64,000 bases of DNA from Cephalotrichum gorgonifer (Eukaryota > Ascomycota > Sordariomycetes > Microascales > Microascaceae). Location: NCBI GenBank assembly GCA_900312665.1, contig ONZQ02000002.1:885612-949611 (forward strand), in the 5' to 3' direction. Positions within the stretch are counted from its first letter, which is position 1; each line of letters starts with the position of its first letter. The position numbers were made by a program, and so were the translations under genes. This document shows positions 19,374 to 30,026 of the stretch, in pieces. The notes beneath the pieces are model-generated. The model did not search any database. It had not been told where the DNA came from and worked only from the letters and a program-made list of their open reading frames with translations.

Positions 19374-19574
19374 GGGAAGGACGAGAACAAGTATCACGGC
19401 GAGAGCTGCGGATATGAGACCTTTCTTAACGGGAACGGTTCCTTGCGCCGCGCTTATATATTATGAACTCTATGGACAGGGGACTAGGTGGGGTATTTTG
19501 GCTATGCAAGACGAGGTCATGGAAGAGGAAGTGGGATATCGTCTTTACATTTTGCGTGAGACAGCGACGAGCTA

Positions 19575-20609
19575 TCATCCCTTCGGTAGTATCTCGTCAA
19601 TATCAAGTCCCAGCTGCTCTGCCAAGCCCTTCACGACGCCCATGAACGCCGTGCAGGCCGGGCTGTCGGGGAACGAATCAAAGAAGCTCTCCCCAAAGTC
19701 GCAGGCGACGCCGATCCTCGGGTCCAGAGGCACAGCCCCCAAGAATGGGATGCCCAGCTCCTCCGCCAACTTCTTGCCCCCGCCAGTCGTAGGCCTGAAT
19801 ATGCGGTTGACGTGCTTGCACGAGGTGCAGACGTATCCGCTCATGTTCTCCGCTAGTCCGAGGATCCGGATGCCCGCCTTCCGGCAGAAGTCTATCTCCT
19901 TGCGCACGTCGAGGAGGGAGGTCTCCTGCGGCGTCGTCACCACCACCGCGCCGTCGATGCCGCTCTCCTTCAGGAACGTGTTGACGCTGAGGTGCTCGTC
20001 GCTCGTCCCCGGCGGCGTATCGACGAGCAGGAAGTCCATGTCGCCCCACTCCACGTCCTTTAGGAACTGCTTTATCAGCCCATTCTTCTTGGGGCCCCGC
20101 CATATGATCGCATCGTCCTTGTTCGGAAGCATGAACTGTATGCTCATGACTCCCAGGTTATCCATCACCCAGACGGGCGACCACCCCGCGCCGCTAACAT
20201 GTATCGTCTCCCCCTCCACCCCCATCATCTTCGGTATGCTAGGCCCGCAGATGTCCGTGTCCATAATCCCCACCGTGGTATCTTCGTTTGTCGCGAAGGC
20301 GTGCGCGAGGAGGGAGGTGAAGGTACTCTTCCCTACCCCGCCCTTGCCACTAAGGACGAGGATCTTGTGCTTTATCCCCGCCAGCCGCGCCGATATGAGC
20401 GGTATCTCCGGGTCGGGTCCCTTGGGTGCCGACGCGCATATCTTCTGGTTCGGGCAGCCGGCGCAGGAGTCGGCGGTGCCGGCCCGCTCGGATTCCGGGC
20501 CCGGGCAGTGCTCGGGTTCGGGAGCGACGAGCTGGGGCTTTTGTTTTAGAGGGTTGGAGAGGACGTCTTGGGCCTCGTCGGCCGCCGGGAGATCGAGCGC
20601 GGGCGCCAT
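19575..20609 (-). CDS. NBP35: Cytosolic Fe-S cluster assembly factor NBP35, 344 aa
   Basis: Single exon. The N-terminal ferredoxin-like cysteine motif is CX13CX2CX5C (Cys35, 49, 52, 58), which separates Nbp35 from Cfd1. A deviant Walker A, SGKGGVGKST (87-96), and the MRP/NBP35 signature region with VDTPPGTSDEH (196-206) follow. The C-terminal CTSC (Cys261, Cys264) is the CXXC that bridges a shared 4Fe-4S cluster in the Nbp35-Cfd1 scaffold. The protein acts in the cytosol to build Fe-S clusters for Rli1, DNA polymerases, primase and other targets. All known essential cysteines are present and length is normal. It is divergent from deoxyhypusine hydroxylase across 767 bp. Confidence 0.96.
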   Translation of the reverse strand: MAPALDLPAADEAQDVLSNPLKQKPQLVAPEPEHCPGPESERAGTADSCAGCPNQKICASAPKGPDPEIPLISARLAGIKHKILVLSGKGGVGKSTFTSLLAHAFATNEDTTVGIMDTDICGPSIPKMMGVEGETIHVSGAGWSPVWVMDNLGVMSIQFMLPNKDDAIIWRGPKKNGLIKQFLKDVEWGDMDFLLVDTPPGTSDEHLSVNTFLKESGIDGAVVVTTPQETSLLDVRKEIDFCRKAGIRILGLAENMSGYVCTSCKHVNRIFRPTTGGGKKLAEELGIPFLGAVPLDPRIGVACDFGESFFDSFPDSPACTAFMGVVKGLAEQLGLDIDEILPKG

Positions 20610-21376
20610 CTTCGAGAGGTTACGAGGAAGGTGAGGTGGTATGGGTGAAAGTTTAGAGAGGATTTGGGGTGATCGTGGCGAATAGTGAAGTGAGGTATAT
20701 GGCGCTGTTATCCAAGTATGATTAATAATGTCGCAGCTCGGAATTGGTCACCAACGGACTGGCCCAGTTTCCGCGAAAAGTGCTTTTGGGCTAGTGCCGT
20801 CTACATGGAATAGAGTCTCGACTGATTATTTACCCCCCCCTTCTCTGCTAAAGAATTGATGGATAGAAATTATGTCTATACAAGTACTTGCGTTGGCGGC
20901 GCGCTGTTGTGGTGTATCCCGCCTTATACCATTCGGAGGCTGAGGTTAAAGGTTAAATGGAGGGGCTAGATTACGTCCATATGCATGCCGAGATCGGTGA
21001 CAGACCAGGCACGAGTTGGGAAATCTCCCGCGCAGTAGCCATACGGGGCGAAAAAAAGGCAGGGTAGGCCCTGATGGCTTAGGGGAACCTAAATTTCACA
21101 CTACATGAGGTAATACTTAAGAGTTAAGAAAGCGTCCGCCCCGAATTCCATCCCGGCCCTCAAGGTTCTTGCCGCTTGGCCCCTCAGCGGAAAGCGTTGC
21201 TTGTTCAATAAGATCTGATAAGAATTTACCCCACCATAAAATTTCCTCCCCCACCAAGACGTGAAACCCCGTGCACCCACCCACCCTTAAAGAGGCTACC
21301 GAGATCATCGCGCGAAGCCCTCGAGACAAAGTCACATAAATATACGATCCTCAAGACGGGAAGCATTGAAATCAAA
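20610..21376. promoter_or_regulatory. Divergent promoter region, NBP35 / deoxyhypusine hydroxylase
   Basis: 767 bp between two start codons pointing away from each other. No gene seen. It contains a C8 run near 20833 and an ACAAGTACTTG motif near 20879, one of the dispersed family described in the findings. No clear TATA box on either side. Confidence 0.45.
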
Positions 21377-22461
21377 ATGACATCAAACGCCGAGACGAAG
21401 CCCGCGGCCACGATCGCGAGCCTGCGCGAATCGCTCTGCTCAGAGTCGACCCCCCTCCCAGTCCGCTTCCGCGCCCTCTTCTCCCTCAAACACCTTGCCA
21501 CACACTCCGATGAAGAGTCCAACACCCTTGCCGCTATCGACGCGATAGGCGCCGCATTCTCCTCTCCTTCTGCTCTTCTCAAGCATGAGCTGGCCTATTG
21601 CCTTGGCCAGACTGGGAACCCCGCTGCTTTACCGAGCCTCCGGAAGGTTCTCGAGGATCTCAGTGAGGACCCCATGTGCCGGCACGAGGCCGCCGAGGCG
21701 CTGGGTGCTCTGGGTGACGCGAGCAGCCTTGATATTCTGGGGAAATTCCGAGATCGCGAGGGCGAGTCGGTTGCGGTCAAGGAGACGTGCGAGATCGCGA
21801 TTGAGAGGATTCAGTGGGAGAATTCACAGGAGCGCCACGCGGAGAAGCTAAGACAGAGGTAAGGCGGCTCAGCTGGCGGCCCATCTTTTTTTTCATTGAG
21901 CTTTCCTGTTTATCAACTGGTAGACTATGTTTCTGACGTCGATATCCCTACAGTGATTTCGCATCCGTCGACCCAGCCCCTTCAATGCCCGAGACCGACA
22001 AGACACCCGAGGAACTCGGAACTACTCTGATGGATGTATCCAAACCCCTCTTCCTCCGGTATCGCGCTATGTTCGCTCTCCGAGACCTCGCGTCCCCGCC
22101 GAGCCTCCCAACCGCCGTTCCGGCTATCCACGCCCTAGCCGAGGGATTCAAGGATGAGTCGGAGCTCTTCAGGCACGAGATAGCCTTTGTATTCGGTCAA
22201 CTGTCGCACCCGGCCTCCATACCCGCCCTCACCGCCGCGCTGAGCGACCTCAACGAGAAGAGTATGGTTAGACACGAGGCTGCGGAGGCGCTTGGAAGTC
22301 TGGGCGACGAGGAGGGCGTTGAGGATACCCTAAGGAAGTTCCTGAACGACTCCGACAAGGTTGTTCGTGAGAGTTGCATTGTTGCGTTGGATATGGCCGA
22401 GTACGAGAGGAGCAATGCTGTTGAGTATGCGCTTATACCCGAGTCGGCTCAAGTAGCCTAG
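21377..22461 (+). CDS. LIA1: Deoxyhypusine hydroxylase, 329 aa
   Basis: Exons 21377-21858 and 21954-22461; the junction makes an AGT serine codon. The protein is a dyad of HEAT-like repeats with four His-Glu metal-ligand pairs: H70-E71 (KHELAYCLGQ), H103-E104 (RHEAAEALGALGD), H235-E236 (RHEIAFVFGQ) and H268-E269 (RHEAAEALGSLGD). This is the complete di-iron site of the family. The enzyme hydroxylates deoxyhypusine in eIF5A, the second step of hypusine formation, in the cytosol. The acidic linker between halves (PSMPETDKTPEE) is typical. It is convergent with RPA12, with only 84 bp between stop codons, so the transcripts probably overlap. Confidence 0.96.
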
Positions 22462-22545
22462 ACTGCCGCATGGGGGAATAGGATGGGCGGAGCGGGTGTT
22501 CTTGCTTAAGTAGAAATGCACTCGAGCCACGGATGTTTGGTGAAT

Positions 22546-23037
22546 TTAGTTGTTCGCGTTCCACCTGGGGCGTATTGTTAGTCCAAAGAAACGAAATAAG
22601 AGTCCCTTGCAAGAAGTCTCAACATACGTATATCCGCAGTCGCAGTAGAAGAACACAGTCGTCCCTTCGTCGGCGCTGCGAAGCTGCAATGTTGTAAAGC
22701 GAACCTCCTCAGCACCGCACTTGGGGCACTTCTCATCCGTCTTAGCCATGGTGTCGATCTTGTGTTTCTCAACAGCCTTAACGGAGCTGTGTAGCTTCTG
22801 CCGGAGGACTGAGGGAAAATCAGTCGGTTTAGTCACAGCAGTAGTCTTATTGATCCCGACATCTAGAGATATCCATGTTAGAGGGCCTCCAATGAGCGAG
22901 GACTACTTGTTGAGCGACCAACCTCGATTCTCGAGAGTACAGCAGTCGCACTTCAGAAGGTTTCTGGTGTTCCCAATGGACTCAGGGAGCAGGGTTCCGC
23001 ACGCCGTGCAGAATACGAGGGAAGCAATAGTGGTCAT
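22546..23037 (-). CDS. RPA12: RNA polymerase I subunit RPA12, 122 aa
   Basis: Exons 22923-23037, 22628-22862 and 22546-22564. Extending exon 2 to the CTAG at 22863-22864 restores the conserved TKPTDFPSVLRQKL linker; the last exon adds only WNANN and the stop. The N-terminal zinc ribbon has CTAC and CDCC pairs. The C-terminal TFIIS-like ribbon has CPKC, the acidic hairpin RSADEGTT that supplies RNA-cleavage activity, and CDCGYTWNANN. The last pair is C-x-C, not C-x2-C. RPA12 is the subunit of nucleolar RNA polymerase I needed for transcript cleavage and termination of rRNA synthesis. Length is as expected. It shares a 494-bp divergent promoter with SCC2. Confidence 0.93.
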
Positions 23038-23531
23038 CTTGAAAAGATCCTCTTCAGATACTGAGACGTAAAAATAATTCGAGTAAAATGGTCGGGGTCC
23101 CGCTAGTTTTCGCGTGAGAATGGCAAGGATCCAAAAAATTGGCGATGTTTGATAACGGAAGAGACTCGGGTAATCCGATAAGAAAGCGCAAGATTATGTA
23201 ATCTTGAAGGAAAGATTTGGGTGGACCACGAGTGGATCCACCTGCCACGGTCGTCCCTGCAGGCTACTACGCAGGGCTGACCTCCACTGCGCATCACCAC
23301 TTCCAACATCCAACGCCAAACGACGACTTCAAACGGAACGGCTCAAGCATCACAGCTCTCTATCTGCACACTCTGGCCTTCGAATCTTGTCATTGCCTTC
23401 ACGATCGGCTAATATGATCCCTCGGAGCACTCTCGACGACTTTCCAATGTGCTAATCGTTCGTCGCCCGGATCGCCCTCCTCATTGTTCTACCCGGAGGC
23501 GCCCAGGACGTCGAACCTCTCTCTGGTTGCG
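23038..23531. promoter_or_regulatory. Divergent promoter region, RPA12 / SCC2
   Basis: 494 bp between divergent starts. It contains a perfect 18-bp palindrome at 23189-23206 (CAAGATTA-TG-TAATCTTG) about 150 bp from the RPA12 start. No clear TATA box, as usual for housekeeping pairs. Confidence 0.5.
23189..23206. promoter_or_regulatory. 18-bp palindrome in RPA12/SCC2 promoter
   Basis: Two perfect 8-bp arms, CAAGATTA and TAATCTTG, separated by TG. The symmetry suggests a dimeric regulator site, but no factor is assigned. Confidence 0.4.
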
Positions 23532-26500
23532 ATGGCGAATGCGAACCCGGGGTATCAGAATGGCTTGGCCGGTAATTCAGTGAGGGATGGCACTGAAACC
23601 GCAGCGGTCAGGCCATTCACCTTCCAAGAGGCCCTTCCATACTCACCCCAGACCTCTATTATGCCATTTGTTGCTGGTACGTCGGTTGACTTGCGCCGCT
23701 GCACATATGGCGCTGAGAAAGGCTGACACGTGTAGATCTGATGCCCGATCCGTTAATCGGATCTGGAACGCTTGGCGCCGGTATAACGGATCTCTTCAAC
23801 CGCGACGAATTCGATGCCGTGAATCGCGGCGCCGAGGCGCAACCCGCTAATCGCAAGCACCTCAAGCAAGTCGCGGATGTCCTCTTGCACGAGATAAAGC
23901 CCAAGGAGAGGACTGACTAGTAAGTTGATGCGCTACGTTCTATGCCATCTCATCCCCTCCTAACTTGATTCCAGCAAGTTCAAGCCCATCCCTCGCATGC
24001 CCGGCGCGATAGGGGTGGAGCGCAATCCCGCCCAGGGGCTTTCGCCACTCGCGAAGGCCCTGTTCGACCGAGTATCAAATCACTTCACATACCCAGGACA
24101 AGACCTGACGGGACTGTCCTCCTCCTTACTCAACGGCCGTCCACCCTCTTCCGGAAAGAAGTCCATCTCGATTCCAAAGCCCGACGCCTCCGAGGCCACA
24201 CCCAGCAGAGCTGCGAATACCCCAACCTCCAGCCAAAATCGGGCCAAGATAGAAGTTGCTATCCCATTGAAGAAGCCGATCAATTCCCACGATTATATGG
24301 AGTTTGATGACTCGCCGACTATGCCCTACCCCGAGTTCGGTGGTTCGACAACCCCCGTAACAGCTCAGTCCCAGCAACAGCATCATCAGCCGGAGTATGC
24401 CTCGACCGTCGCACCCTCCACGATAAACCCATCCGACCTCCAACTCATCCCTCCTGTTACAATTATCAAGCCTCTTCTGCCTCCTACCGAATCTGCGCAG
24501 AGGTCTCCCTCCGACCCACCGAAACCTCTCGAATCCACACCGATACCTCCGCCTGAATCCACACCGAAACCTCCGTCCGAATCTACACTGGGACAGCCTG
24601 CCAAATCCACACCGAAGTCTCCTATCGAATCCTCACCTAGAACTCCTGCCGAACCCATGCAGAAAAGCGGCATCACAGTCGATATCAACGCACCAAGTTT
24701 CAACAAGGAAGAATATGTCGAGGTTGAAGATGTGCCAGATGAGCCGAAACATCTCTCCTCTAGGAGGCGAACACAGGATGGCTTGGAGGGGGACGGTTTA
24801 CTTGGATCTGGTCTTGACCAACGAGAGCGGGGCCTCGCGGCGTTGCAAGATTTGCACAGGTTGACTCGAGACATTTTTGGCGACGTGGGTCGAGCTCTTT
24901 CTGGAGAACCCATTTCTAGCCAGGCAGTTGTCTTGTTGCAAAATGACGATCCGGCTATGACCGCCCCTTCTCACCAAAAGGTACAAGCTGCCATCCAAAA
25001 AACGATCAACCTCGGGTCTTATCAGTATGTGCCGCTGGATCATTTACTCCGGTATCACAAGCTTTGCGAGGGGAGCCTCCGCGATACGGAAAGACTAGAG
25101 CTTAGACTCGACGACACATGGGGCGAACCTGAAGTGACGTCCTGGGTGCATCACATCCCTGAAATTGAGACCGCCTTGAAAGCGGCAAGAACGGCTCTCC
25201 GTATTATGGCCGGTGGGAGACCGGAGAAGCAGCTTTACTCAGAGGAGATCATTCAGAACTGCCTGGACTTGTTTAAAAGCGTCATGGATGGCATCATCAT
25301 CCCAATTGTGGAGCTTCGAAACTCCGGGCCTTCATCCTCGTTATTCAAGCTTCTATCTCCCCACAAGAAGGCGATTGCGCCCATCTTCATCACTATACAG
25401 AGAGTGTTCGCCCTCCTAACCACTCTCGTTACTAGCATCGAGCTTTCCGACTCTGTCGTCAACACCCTTGAATTTTCTGCTTCTCAACTGATCTTTGTTG
25501 AGAACGCGCACTATGAGAAAGACTCCGCTATCGGCACTCAAAAATTTGACGGGCTTCGTCTCGTCGCAATGGATATGCTCTGCCAGATCTTCCTCATGAA
25601 GCCTTCCCAGCGCCGAGGGATATTCGACGACATCTTGACGTCCCTCGAGAAGCTGCCAGTCGGAAAGCAAAGTGCTCGGCATTTCAAGCTTGCGGATGGT
25701 AGCAGCATCCAGCCAGTCTCGGCACTGATAATGAGACTTGTCCAGGCTAGCTGCGACAAGGTTGACGAGGCAAAGGAGCGGACAGGCGCCGCTTATGGGG
25801 GTCTGGATGAGGAGGTGGATGGCGATGGCCCTAAGGAGCCCACGGCAGGCAAGAAGATATATACCGTCAGAAGCGAAGAGGACGGCTGTGAGCAATTTGA
25901 CACGTCCGTCAAGGAACTCCAGGACACGGCATCCCCCCTGGTTGAGACCGCTAAGCGCAATGCCAATTATGTCGCAGGGTTCATCATTAACCGGGCACTC
26001 AGTTCTACAAAATCCGGCGACACGCCCTACCGAAACCTCCTGGATCTGTTTGTTGAAGACTTCACTACCTGCCTCGACTCTGCGGACTGGCCTGGGGCTG
26101 AGCTTTTACTCCGCTATATGATGATGAGGATGGTACAGCTATCGGAGGGAGAAAGGACCGCAGCCCCCGCCAAGAACATGGCCTTGGATGTCCTAGGTAC
26201 TATGGGTGCCGCGATATCCAGACTTAGGTCTCATGTACGGAAGACAGCGAGCAATTTTGAAGTCAGCGATTCAGACGACCTTGGCCGCTTTCTCTCAGAT
26301 CTTGCGCTCGCGTCCCTCGAGCAGCGGGCACACGTTGAGCAGGTGGTGTCTTGGTCTGGACCCTTTCGCGTCACCCTCGAGCATCTCGTGGAGAAATGTT
26401 CAGATGATCCTCATCTGAAGAGCTCCGTCTCTTTTCTCATTTGCGAATGGGCCAATAAAACCTTCGTGGGGTACGAGTCTCTAGAAACAGACGATGAGGA

Positions 26501-29399
26501 GCGTGACAGAGAGCTTGGTCGCCTCGGTTACCGACTAAGAATGATGGTGGAAGATCACCGTTGGATGTCGAACGAATACGCCTTCAAGGCAGCATCAGCG
26601 AACCATGCGAAACTCGCCTATACTATTATCCTCATACAGTCTCAGCTTTTTGAGTCTTTCAGTGTGATCCTCAACATTGTCCTGGGTGCCATGGCGAGCG
26701 ACCAAGCAACGGTTCGCAGCAAGAGCTTGAAGAGCGTTAACCAGGTCCTGGAAACTGACCCCGCCATTTTGGACGGTGACTCTATCGTGGTTCAACTGAT
26801 TCTTCAGTGTGCCAGCGATTCTTCCCCGCAAGTCCGAGATTCTGCCCTAGGACTCATTGGCAAGTGCATCTCGATGAGGCCGCAGCTCGAGGAACGGCTA
26901 ACGCCGCGGGTCATCGACCGCTTTATGGACGCCGGTATTGGCCCCCGAAAAAGGGCTATGAAACTCGCCCGAGACATCTACCTCCGGAACAAGGACAGGG
27001 CTACCCGGGTAGATATCGCCAGCGGCCTGTTGCTTCGCGTTCAAGACCCAGACGAAGGGGTCAGGGACCTTGCTCGTCAGATGATTGAAGAAATCTGGTT
27101 TGCTCCGTTCTACAACTCGGACAACACGTCCTCCTTCCAAGCCGCCCTCACGGACCATGTTGGTCTCATGGTTCAGGTGGGCAAGTCCGGACATGCGGCT
27201 CCCGTGTTTGACAAGGTGCTCCAAGCTATCCTTAGCCCGCAGAACAAGCTCGCTGAGGGCCCGCATTCTGTCTGCAAGAAGCTCGTAGCAACTATGTTTG
27301 AGCTCATGGATACTTTAGACTCCGACGACCCCACGGTTCCGTCGGGAAGAGACTCCCTCCAGGTTCTCATGACATTTGCCAAGGCCGATCCAAAGTTGTT
27401 CACGTTCGAGCAAATCCGACTCCTGAAGCCCCATCTCTCCAGCTTCAGCACAATGGAGGACCTGCACGTATTCCGCGCCGCCGTGGTCATCTACCGGCGC
27501 GTCCTGCCGCTGCTGTCCGCCGTCCACACTCAGTTCTTTACCGAAGTGCGGACTCAGCTCTTGGCAACGATTGGGAAGATCAACAAGGTCCTCCTCGACG
27601 ATGTCATGGCATGCGCCTGGATTTTGTGTGGACTGCTGGACTCCTTTACTCCCCTGGCGAGACTTGCCCTCTCCAGTCTAGTGGCCGTCCAGAGGATCCG
27701 CCAGGCGCCGCTCAACGAAAAGAATCTGACGCTCTTCCAGCGATATGCTGTGATTATTGGAATGGTCGGCAAGCATTGCGACCTCGACAGCCACATCGAG
27801 ATTTTCAAGGAAAAGTTCCCGACCTGGAAGGGTAAGACTGTTACAACTCTGATGGTTGATTTCTTGGTCCCATTCACGGCGCCGGAGCGTCCGCAGGAGG
27901 CACGGAAGGCTGGTCTCGACGCAATTGGGCTAGTGTGCCAGTCCTGGCCACGCAACTACGTTCTGCCGAATGTTTACACAACCTTCCAGCAGGTCTTCGA
28001 CGAGAAGAACGCCGTTCTGGAGGATATGGTTCTCTCATCGTTCAAGGAGTTTCTTCTCGCAGAAGAAAGGAGGTCCGAGGTCGCCACTCAAGGGGCGGCG
28101 GTGGGCGCAGCTGCCTCTGATGGTGAAAAGAAGCGCGAGTTGACGGTCATGGGCGGTACGAGCTACGATGATGTAGCAAGTGCCACGACGCAGCGATTTC
28201 TTAAGGAAGTCATCCGTATCGCGACTTCGTCGCTGGATGATCACGCCTTCCTCGCCGTCGAACTTTTGGGCAGCATCAATCGGCAGGGTCTTGTCCACCC
28301 CAAGGAGACCGGTGTCACTTTCATCACGCTGGAAACATCCTCGAACCCCAAGATTGCGGAAGTCGCATTCCAGGAACATCGTGCCCTCCACGAGAAGCAC
28401 GAGACGGTGCTTGAGAGAGAGTATTCCAGGGCGATTCAGTCGGCCTTCCTCTATCAACGTGACATTGTTAAGGACGTGCGAGGCGCGACTGTGAGCCCAT
28501 TCCAGCCGAAACTCCATCTCCTCATGGAGGTCCTCAAGATTAGCAAGTCGAAGAACCGGCAGAAGTTCCTCGTTAAATTTGTGAACATGGTGGACTTTGA
28601 CCCGTCGAACCTCGACGTACGACAGAACCCGCCGTCTCACGTCGTCTTTGCGCAGTTCATGATCGAGAATCTAGCGTTCTTTGAGTACCTGACCGTTGGC
28701 GAAGTCCTCGCTACTGTGGGCGCTATGGAGAAGATGGTCTCGGGGACGGGGGCGGCTATGGCGCATGCGATCGAGTCGGAGATGTTCAATGTTAACATGG
28801 ACGTTGACTCTATGCTGGGCCAAGGGCAACCAAATGAAGGGGCGGAGGGCGTACCCGAACAGCCCGTCATGAAACTCGACGTGGATGAGAAGCGCCTCCG
28901 ACAATTTGCCTCTGGCTCCGCTATCCTTCTGTCGCTCTGGGAAGCCAGGACCTACCTCCGCCGGCTCTACGGCCTAGGCACTCAGCGCCGCGACCCGAAA
29001 GCCAAGGCGGCATCCAAAGACCTCTTGAAGTCACCCGTCAAGGTGCAGGGTATAACCGGCGACAAGCTTTGGGCGGAGACGGCCTCGCACACGTCATCCC
29101 TCTCGAACCAAGACTCGATGCTGCGCACGTGTCGCGCGTTTGTGAACCTCTTGAACATTGACCAGGAGTTCAAGATTGCGGATGAGGACGAGGAGATGGA
29201 CGGCGAGATGAGCAGCGAAGAGGATGAGGCAGACTCCCCTATCGCGGAGAGGGGTACGAAGAGGAAGAGCGGAGGGAATGTCGGCCCGGGAGGGCGGAGG
29301 AAGAGGCCCAGGTCGAGCTCGAAGCCGAGGGGCAGGGGGAGGCCGAGGAAGGTGAGCTTAGATGATGCGGAGGGGGAGATCGACGCGGATTGGGCTTAG
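23532..29399 (+). CDS. SCC2: Sister chromatid cohesion protein SCC2 (Mis4/NIPBL), 1917 aa
   Basis: Exons 23532-23676, 23736-23919 and 23975-29399; phases match and the second intron has a CCTAAC branch. The first 110 residues resemble the region that binds Scc4. A Pro/Ser/Thr-rich stretch with repeated ESTP-like units follows, then long HEAT repeats. Conserved C-terminal blocks include YSRAIQSAFLYQRDIVKDVRG and LHLLMEVLKISKSKNRQKFL. Scc2 with Scc4 loads cohesin onto chromosomes and stimulates its ATPase. The C-terminus is acidic, then strongly basic with an AT-hook-like RGRGRPRK, suggesting direct DNA contact. ATG 23532 is the first in-frame ATG after a short upstream extension lacking one. 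Family identification is firm; the N-terminal exons are well supported by frame. Confidence 0.94.
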
Positions 29400-30026
29400 G
29401 GAGGCCTGTGCCTTGGGGCGTGGTGTGGCGTGGCGTGGGCGTTACTTTTGCAACTGGCGTCTTACTCTCTTCCGACTGTATTTTTAGGGGGGATTTTTTA
29501 AAGGCGGCATTTTCCTTTCGATTTGTTTTTCGCTTTACAGATTTGAGATGGGGGTAGTTATCATTTCCGGCCACGGCGTCCATTGGCGGGGAGAAATTTA
29601 CTGGGATACGACAAAGGGGGGCGAGAATGAGGGGGGTGCTGGGGCTCACGAAAGGGGGTTCGTGAGGGGCAGGATTGGTGTTTTCGGCGTTCTCGTCGCA
29701 TCTAGACGGATAAAACGAACGATTTGTGTCCTTTTCCCATGATGTCACTTGTGTTCCATTTCTAGGCTTGTGAGGTTTCAACTTGGGGGCTGTGAATGGG
29801 CCATTCAGACACCGGAATGTTGGAGTGAAGGTGTCCGGCGCGAGAACTTGCTATAGAGCGCGTGAAGACGAGGGACGGAACGTAAAAGTGTGGTCATACA
29901 AGCATAGCTACGGCACAATGTCCTGGTCTACAGGTACAAATACAATGCTGCCCCGTATTCACAGGGAATCCAACCCCCCCAAACGCCATTATACCAGCCC
30001 CATAGGGACCTCCACACGACGCCTCT
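29400..30026. other. Intergenic region between convergent SCC2 and glycosyltransferase-like genes
   Basis: No gene seen. It starts with a GTGGCGTGGCGTG-type simple repeat just after the SCC2 stop and should hold both 3' untranslated regions. Minus-strand ORFs here overlap SCC2 and have no family features. Confidence 0.5.

Noticed and set aside
29239..29781. 180-codon minus-strand ORF at the SCC2 3' end
   Set aside because: Antisense to the conserved basic SCC2 tail; no features of its own.
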